The notes beneath the pieces are model-generated. The model was not told where the DNA came from and made no database searches. It worked only from the letters and a program-made list of their open reading frames with translations. The position numbers and the translations under genes are program-made. Shown here piece after piece: positions 6,920 through 11,236 of a stretch of DNA of 11,236 nucleotides (position 1 is its first letter; every line of letters starts with the position of its first letter). This stretch comes from Candidatus Bathyarchaeota archaeon (GTDB lineage: Archaea; Thermoproteota; Bathyarchaeia; RBG-16-48-13; GCA-020355125). The stretch spans positions 1 to 11,236 of the forward strand of contig DAOVBJ010000016.1 in assembly GCA_030670615.1 (NCBI GenBank), written 5' to 3'.

Positions 6920-8158
6920 TTACTCATATCTTAGGGCATCGAGTGGCTTCATTCGTGCAGCTTTCCACGAGGGATACGCACTTGATAGCAACGCGATGAT
7001 GATTGACGCTACTACTGCGATGACAACGTATTGAAGGCTGATTATAGGCGTATACGCGAAGGACATGTCTCCAGGTGGACCCATACCGGAAGATTGACTG
7101 GATGGCATATTTGAACCGGGGTCCGGCGGTCCGAAATCCCCCATTTCTCCTAGCAGGAGGGGTATGGCAAATGCCGCTGCTATACCTAGCCCAAGTCCCA
7201 TAATGCTCCCGAATATGCCGATGAAAAACCCTTGTGACATGTATAGGGTTAATACACTTTTGTCTTTCATGCCAATGGCCTTTAGGATACCGATTTCCCG
7301 TATTCTTTCGAGAACCGATATCATCATGATGTTAAACGTTCCTAGGCCTGCTGCGATGAAAGAGATGCTTACTACTCCCACGAGGAGGATGTTTATCTGT
7401 GATGTGATAGTGACTACCGTGTTGGAGATCTGTTTGATTGAGGTCACGCTTGCTCTATCGCCAAAAACGTATCCTATTTGTTCAGTTATTTGATCGATGT
7501 TTTCAGGGTTTTCAGCTGTTACGATAATAAGGGTGTATCCGCTTCGGGGCATAAGAGTCTTCATGTACGTTAGTGGGATGAGTATTGTATTATCGGGTTG
7601 AAATATTAGTGAAGCGCCATAATCATCCAATATTCCAATAACAGCCATTGTATTTATGGTGCTGGATGCTTGGATCACTATTGGTTGGCCGACCACAAAT
7701 TGCGTTTCTCCCAAATCATCGACAGCAATTTTACTGCCTATAACGACTTGCGGGGCCGGAACATCGGTGTAGAGTGCTCCCGCCGATAATTTGATTTCAC
7801 CCAGTACGTTTTCAATGCCTAAAGATGAAACGCCCATGAGGGTAACAGGTTCATCAAGGCCGAATACTTCAACGTTTGTATTAATAACTGGAGTTACGGC
7901 TGCAACGTCTTCTAAACTAGCTAACCTTACAACATCAGCGTCTGCGAATAGTGTCCTGCCCCCCACCGTCACCATAATGTTCTCCGGTCCTAAGGTTTCG
8001 AGACTTTGAACGATCTCGTGTTGCACGCCTTCAACTTGAGAGGATAGAGCGATTATGCTTGTCACACCGACTGCTATAGCTAAGATGGTTAGGATGCTTC
8101 TGCTTTTACGTTGCTTCAGCTGGCGCCATGAAAGGGTTAAGATGTCGAGGATGTTCAT
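6920..8158 (-). CDS. ABC transporter permease, MacB/FtsX type
   Basis: This is the membrane subunit of a type VII ABC system (MacB/LolCE/FtsX class), expected to act as a homodimer with the ATPase encoded two genes upstream. The 412 residues show a cytosolic N-terminus (QLKQRKSRS), TM1 at about 21-39, a large extracytoplasmic MacB-like periplasmic core domain (about 45-245), TM2 at about 255-280, the coupling-helix motif ERIREIGILKAIGM (284-297), TM3 at about 308-336, an external loop (338-369), TM4 at about 373-395 and the family end YPSWKAARMKPLDALRYE. The loop is odd, being rich in Met, Pro, Gly and Ser. The start ATG lies 5 nt after the stop of the surface-protein gene, and GAGGAG (8172-8177) inside that gene's last codons is its ribosome site, so translation is probably coupled. 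Such permeases export or pass mechanical force across the membrane; the substrate is unknown. Confidence 0.93.
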   Translation of the reverse strand: MNILDILTLSWRQLKQRKSRSILTILAIAVGVTSIIALSSQVEGVQHEIVQSLETLGPENIMVTVGGRTLFADADVVRLASLEDVAAVTPVINTNVEVFGLDEPVTLMGVSSLGIENVLGEIKLSAGALYTDVPAPQVVIGSKIAVDDLGETQFVVGQPIVIQASSTINTMAVIGILDDYGASLIFQPDNTILIPLTYMKTLMPRSGYTLIIVTAENPENIDQITEQIGYVFGDRASVTSIKQISNTVVTITSQINILLVGVVSISFIAAGLGTFNIMMISVLERIREIGILKAIGMKDKSVLTLYMSQGFFIGIFGSIMGLGLGIAAAFAIPLLLGEMGDFGPPDPGSNMPSSQSSGMGPPGDMSFAYTPIISLQYVVIAVVASIIIALLSSAYPSWKAARMKPLDALRYE

Positions 8159-8163
8159 CTTAG

Positions 8164-9756
8164 CTAGTATTCTCCTCTGTTACGCTTTCTCCGCCAAAGC
8201 ACGATGATAACGACTGCCGATATCGCTACCAACCCACCTATTAATAACGCGCCTCGAAATGGGGGTCTTTGGGTGTCCTGAGGGGTTCCAGGAGATGCGT
8301 TTGTTTCGTTGGATATACTGACAGGAATATTGAATATGGTATCATAGGTCTTCCTCAAATTGTCCATATAAGTGAGCGTAACAGGTATTATTATCTCGTG
8401 TTCGGTCGTATTTTCGAGCTGTAAATTAATCGTGAAGGTGGTTGGGAGATTTAATTTAATGTCTCCGATGTAGACTGATTTGGGTCCAAACGTCTTGATG
8501 GGTAAGTTCTCTAACTCAGGTGATGCAGAGGCCGCGTAGGCGGTCGACGTTCCAATGTTGGTGATCGTGATTGTGGCTGAAAACGGGCTTCCGATGCGGG
8601 GTTCTGAGGGTATAACGACTTGATCGGTTAACGAGATGTCGATGAGTCCTCGAAGAAGAAAATTAAGCGCATAACTTTCACTTTGTTCTAGCCAAACCTC
8701 CTCATCAAAGTATGTGGCATACAAGTTTATTGACGCGGTGGGCGACAGGATGTTTGAAGGCACATATATTTCGAGGCTCACTTGGATGCTGCCCGTCGGC
8801 GAAATGCTATCGTAATGAAAAATGGTTTGATCCGACAATATTTTTAAGTTGTTATCTGGAGACAGAGTGAGCTCCACATTGGATAAAGTGTGGTTACCCG
8901 CGTTCGTTAGAGTGATATTAACCTGATTGTGTTCGCCAATCGTCAGCTCGTTTGGAGTTAGCTTTGGAATTAAGGGGAGGATTGGGGTTGACTTTACTAG
9001 TAATTGGAGCTTTTCTGAACTGCGGTATAATACGTTACTGGGTCCAAAATAGCTCACGTCTATCGTTACCGGAATGATGTTTCCGCGTGTTCCACGAGGA
9101 ACGACTATTTCAAGGGGAGATACTGTGCTGTTTCCTGGTTCCAGATCTCCGAGAGATAACGGAGCTACAAACTCCGTGGAGACTCCACTAGCAACTGCGT
9201 CACCTATTTCAATGTTATGTGCAACCGCATCCCCTTCATTTTCAAATTCAATCCAAATCGTCTGTTTTCCCTCGTAGACATTATCTTCTTGGGAGGAAAG
9301 CCTTAAAGCTGGTTTACCTGTCACTTCGAAGACAATTTCGAGGGTGTCAATCGAGTTCACGTATCTTGAGCGTTTGTATTTAAGAGTAAGGACAGCGGTG
9401 TGACTTCCTAAATCAACGTCTTCGGAAAGATATACGGGAAATCCAAGGGATATGACAGAGCCACTCGATATGGGCCCTGTGTACTGGACGGTTACTGTTT
9501 CACCACCGCCTACGGCTTCAAAGTCATCAGGAAACTGTAGATCCGCTAATAGGTCGTTGAATGAGTAATCCAGCTCATATCTTAGAACTACCGTTAACGT
9601 TTCTATATTTCCCGGAGACGCCTCTGCTTGTTGGTCGTCACCCCAATAGACGTTAATGAATTGAAAGCTACCTCCAGCGGCACGAACAAATTGGATGTTG
9701 GATATAACTATTATTGATATCAAGAGAATTAATCCAAAGTGAAGTTTTATTTTCAT
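8164..9756 (-). CDS. Secreted, membrane-anchored multi-domain surface protein (COG1361/CARDB-like)
   Basis: The 530-residue protein begins with a signal peptide (basic MKIK, hydrophobic 8-20, likely cleavage after VRA at about 26). It ends with a Thr/Pro/Asn linker (483-500), one transmembrane helix (502-520) and a basic cytosolic tail WRRKRNRGEY. Between them lie about four beta-sandwich units (roughly 28-146, 150-255, 258-368, 372-482). Several carry the repeat-like signature of a Val/Ile strand, then NxG (LTNAGN, ITNIGT, FENEGD), typical of CARDB/COG1361 S-layer-like domains. Six N-glycosylation sequons occur, at Asn 209, 280, 288, 449, 483 and 486. No catalytic motif is seen. In archaea such proteins are often encoded with MacB-like ABC genes, and I infer an extracytoplasmic partner taking the place of MacA. 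Its Shine-Dalgarno (9768-9775) lies inside the ATPase gene's end. Confidence 0.85.
   Translation of the reverse strand: MKIKLHFGLILLISIIVISNIQFVRAAGGSFQFINVYWGDDQQAEASPGNIETLTVVLRYELDYSFNDLLADLQFPDDFEAVGGGETVTVQYTGPISSGSVISLGFPVYLSEDVDLGSHTAVLTLKYKRSRYVNSIDTLEIVFEVTGKPALRLSSQEDNVYEGKQTIWIEFENEGDAVAHNIEIGDAVASGVSTEFVAPLSLGDLEPGNSTVSPLEIVVPRGTRGNIIPVTIDVSYFGPSNVLYRSSEKLQLLVKSTPILPLIPKLTPNELTIGEHNQVNITLTNAGNHTLSNVELTLSPDNNLKILSDQTIFHYDSISPTGSIQVSLEIYVPSNILSPTASINLYATYFDEEVWLEQSESYALNFLLRGLIDISLTDQVVIPSEPRIGSPFSATITITNIGTSTAYAASASPELENLPIKTFGPKSVYIGDIKLNLPTTFTINLQLENTTEHEIIIPVTLTYMDNLRKTYDTIFNIPVSISNETNASPGTPQDTQRPPFRGALLIGGLVAISAVVIIVLWRRKRNRGEY
8172..8177 (-). promoter_or_regulatory. Ribosome binding site of the permease, inside the surface-protein gene
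   Basis: GAGGAG on the minus strand lies 13 nt before the permease ATG and is part of the last codons (Arg-Gly-Glu) of the upstream gene. Ribosomes ending that gene would sit over it, supporting translational coupling. Confidence 0.55.
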
Positions 9757-9760
9757 TTTT

Positions 9761-10444
9761 TTACGCGACCTCCTCGATTACTTTTCCGTCTTTAAGCATG
9801 ATCGTTCTATCACAAAACTTTGGTAGTTCTATGTCGTGAGTGACCATGAGCACGGTCGTTCCAAAGTTTTCAACTGACTTTCTGAACGCTTCGATGACGC
9901 CATATCCCGTTTCGCTATCGATGTTTCCTGTCGGTTCATCGGCAAGGATTAAAATGGGGTCATTGATTAATGCGCGAGCAATTGCCACTCGCTGTTGTTC
10001 CCCGCCACTCAGTTCCGTCGGTTTCTTTGACGTTTTGTCGGTGAGGTTGAACACTTCTAGAAGTTTTATTGCTTTGGCTCTTCGTGTCTTCCGATTCACG
10101 TTTGCTATGGCACTAGAAAGCTCGACGTTCTCGACGGCTGACAGGTAGGGAATTAGGTTGAAAAATTGGAAGATGAATCCAATGTCTCTGTTTCGATATT
10201 CCGCCAGCTTATCACTGTTTAATTTCGAGATATCGACATCATTTACTATGACGCGTCCCCTCGTTGGACTGTCCAATCCGCCAACTATGTGCAGCAGCGT
10301 TGATTTCCCTGATCCTGATGGCCCCACAATAGCGACGAACTCGCCTTTATTGACCCGGGTTTCGACTCCCCGGAGAGCTGGAAACTCGATGTCTCCCACT
10401 CGATAGGTCTTCCATAAATCCTCGACAACAATCAGTTGTTCCAT
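9761..10444 (-). CDS. ABC transporter ATP-binding protein, LolD/MacB family
   Basis: This cytosolic ATPase drives the MacB/FtsX-type permease of the same operon. All motifs are intact in 227 residues: the aromatic A-loop Tyr14, Walker A GPSGSGKST (41-49), the Q-loop Gln93 in GFIFQFFNL, the signature LSGGEQQR (145-152), Walker B LILADE (165-170) with catalytic Glu170, the D-loop region GNID, and the switch His203 in VTHD. The sequence and length are those of the stand-alone LolD-like class (COG1136). The start ATG lies 31 nt after the PadR stop. A 5-bp inverted repeat (TCTAC/GTAGA) in that gap covers the weak purine-rich ribosome site, which might lower ATPase translation, although stems this short are common by chance. 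The end of the gene holds the Shine-Dalgarno for the next gene. Confidence 0.97.
   Translation of the reverse strand: MEQLIVVEDLWKTYRVGDIEFPALRGVETRVNKGEFVAIVGPSGSGKSTLLHIVGGLDSPTRGRVIVNDVDISKLNSDKLAEYRNRDIGFIFQFFNLIPYLSAVENVELSSAIANVNRKTRRAKAIKLLEVFNLTDKTSKKPTELSGGEQQRVAIARALINDPILILADEPTGNIDSETGYGVIEAFRKSVENFGTTVLMVTHDIELPKFCDRTIMLKDGKVIEEVA
9768..9775 (-). promoter_or_regulatory. Strong ribosome binding site of the surface protein, inside the ATPase gene
   Basis: GAGGAGGT on the minus strand is nearly a full complement to the 3' end of archaeal 16S rRNA. It lies 11 nt before the ATG at 9756 and overlaps the last codons (Glu-Glu-Val) of the ATPase. It confirms the start and argues for coupled translation. 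Confidence 0.7.
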
Positions 10445-10475
10445 AGTACTCTACCCATGCTTTCGTAGACCGTGG

Positions 10476-10937
10476 TCACTCAAATATGACCTCAGAAACT
10501 TTTCTTCGGGTTTCTTTGATGATTTTTTCTATCTCTGAGGACTGTTTTTCTGTCAAATCAGAATAATTCATCATTAATAAACCTGCCAGATTACGCACTT
10601 CTTTATGCAGTCCCCTTCTTTTACTAATGAACGTTTCCATGTGCTCAATTTGTTTTTGAAATCCGCTTTCCTTTGTTTTGAGAAACTCTTTTCCTTTTAG
10701 AGTTATTGAGTAAACTTTTTTCCCATCCATTTCTTCCAAGCTGACATACCCCTGTTCCTCAAACGCTTGAAGAATGGGGTATATGGCGCCAGAGCTCGGT
10801 TGATACAGGCCGTTGAATTCATCTTGAAAATGCTTCATAATTTCGTAACCATGTATGGGTCTTTCATTAATTAACTTAAGCATCATGTATCGAAGGAGAC
10901 CCCGCCGAAAAAAGCGAGCGATTTTCATCGGAAACAT
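10476..10937 (-). CDS. PadR-family transcriptional regulator
   Basis: This is a predicted dimeric repressor of 153 residues. The winged-helix domain spans about 14-88: GLLRYMMLKLINERPIHGYEI (13-33), recognition helix region YQPSSGAIYPILQAFEEQGYV (45-65), and a beta wing, EEMDGKKVYSITLKGKEFL (68-86). The rest (88-153) is mainly charged helix with heptad-like Leu/Ile/Met spacing, as in the PadR dimerisation arm. PadR proteins usually repress a neighbouring exporter and bind their own promoter, being released by small hydrophobic ligands. As first gene of the ABC operon it fits that role. The chosen ATG is 26 bp from a clear TATA box, implying a leaderless mRNA; a second ATG at codon 4 is the alternative. 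A 13-bp palindrome just upstream is a candidate operator. Confidence 0.9.
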   Translation of the reverse strand: MFPMKIARFFRRGLLRYMMLKLINERPIHGYEIMKHFQDEFNGLYQPSSGAIYPILQAFEEQGYVSLEEMDGKKVYSITLKGKEFLKTKESGFQKQIEHMETFISKRRGLHKEVRNLAGLLMMNYSDLTEKQSSEIEKIIKETRRKVSEVIFE

Positions 10938-10949
10938 GGCGTTGACGAC

Positions 10950-10962
10950 ATATCGAAGATAT
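10950..10962. promoter_or_regulatory. Candidate PadR operator palindrome
   Basis: ATATCGAAGATAT has perfect 5-bp arms around GAA. It overlaps the proximal edge of the TATA box and lies before the predicted transcription start, so a protein bound here would block TBP/TFB or polymerase. PadR autorepression is established for the family; that this exact site is the operator is inference. Confidence 0.35.
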
Positions 10963-10970
10963 ATTTATAC
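10959..10970 (-). promoter_or_regulatory. TATA box of the PadR-ABC operon
   Basis: The minus strand reads GTATAAATATAT, the best TATA match in the window. Its centre at about 10965 is 26-28 bp before the padR ATG at 10937, predicting transcription that starts at or within about 2 nt of the start codon, i.e. a leaderless mRNA. No Shine-Dalgarno is present in front of this ATG, which agrees. Confidence 0.55.
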
Positions 10971-11236
10971 ATTGCTAAAACACGTCGTAAATACCTCACA
11001 AAACAAACATAGAATTCGTGACATAGATACGGAACGTATTTTATAACGTGTTTTCACGATAAGAGGCTTCATCAAATAGCAGCGTTCATGATTCCGCAGA
11101 TTTAAAGCTTTCACGAATTTATACTGGTTCGACCAAGCACTTGACTGGATTCCTTTTCAAAAGCGTGAACAAAACGAAAGCTTTAGACTGGGCGACATAA
11201 ACGAAGAACCTAAGATAACATATGCTTAATAGGTCA

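Larger units (their letters stand above)
10938..11236. other. Upstream region of the PadR-ABC operon, no gene seen
   Basis: No frame longer than about 25 codons with protein-like content is seen on either strand in the part not covered by padR. The region is AT-rich and contains two minus-strand TATA-like boxes (10959-10970 and TATAAAAT at 11038-11045), a third weak one (TATAAATT near 11117-11124), and several inverted repeats. These include AAAACACGT (10977-10985) against ACGTGTTTT (11046-11054), and TAAAGCTTTC (11103-11112) against GAAAGCTTTA (11176-11185). TTTCACGA occurs twice, at 11052-11059 and 11109-11116. It looks regulatory rather than coding. Confidence 0.5.

Noticed and set aside
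11118..11140. GGTTCGACC near the right edge, resembling a tRNA T-loop.
   Set aside because: There is no 5-bp T-stem partner at the right place and no D-arm, anticodon arm or acceptor stem around it on either strand.

Overview
The window looks archaeal. It carries an archaeal-type peptide chain release factor aRF1 (NIKS and GGQ motifs), an archaeal-type valyl-tRNA synthetase without the bacterial C-terminal coiled coil, TATA-like boxes about 26 bp before several starts, at least one apparently leaderless gene, and frequent TTG/GTG starts. The gene set (a COG1361-like membrane-anchored protein inside a MacB/LolD-type ABC unit, a small winged-helix protein, a flavoredoxin-like flavoprotein) would fit a Thermoproteota/Bathyarchaeia-type lineage. 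That placement is an inference and was not tested.

Layout. Bases 1-715 hold no convincing gene, only a T-tract at the left edge and one possible 51-residue ORF. A D-2-hydroxyacid dehydrogenase (716-1702, +) and valS (1927-4392, +) follow. They converge on the release-factor gene prf1 (4457-5710, -). A small winged-helix gene (5791-6060, -) lies upstream of prf1 on the same strand and is divergent from a flavin-reductase-like flavoprotein gene (6327-6908, +). The right part is a four-gene minus-strand cluster read from right to left: PadR-family regulator (10937-10476), ABC ATPase (10444-9761), secreted and membrane-anchored beta-sandwich protein (9756-8164), and MacB/FtsX-type permease (8158-6920). 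Bases 10938-11236 are the upstream regulatory region of this cluster, with no gene seen.

How the genes relate. valS and prf1 are translation housekeeping genes. The right-hand cluster is the main accessory unit: gaps of 31, 4 and 5 nt and Shine-Dalgarno sequences embedded in upstream gene ends argue for one operon. The likely machine is an ATP-driven exporter or mechanotransmission complex whose extracytoplasmic partner is a four-domain surface protein rather than a MacA-like adaptor. A PadR repressor with a small palindrome between its TATA box and start codon probably controls it. The system type is familiar from archaea, and nothing here proves a new one. The substrate and ligand are unknown, and the permease has an unusual Met/Pro/Gly-rich external loop.
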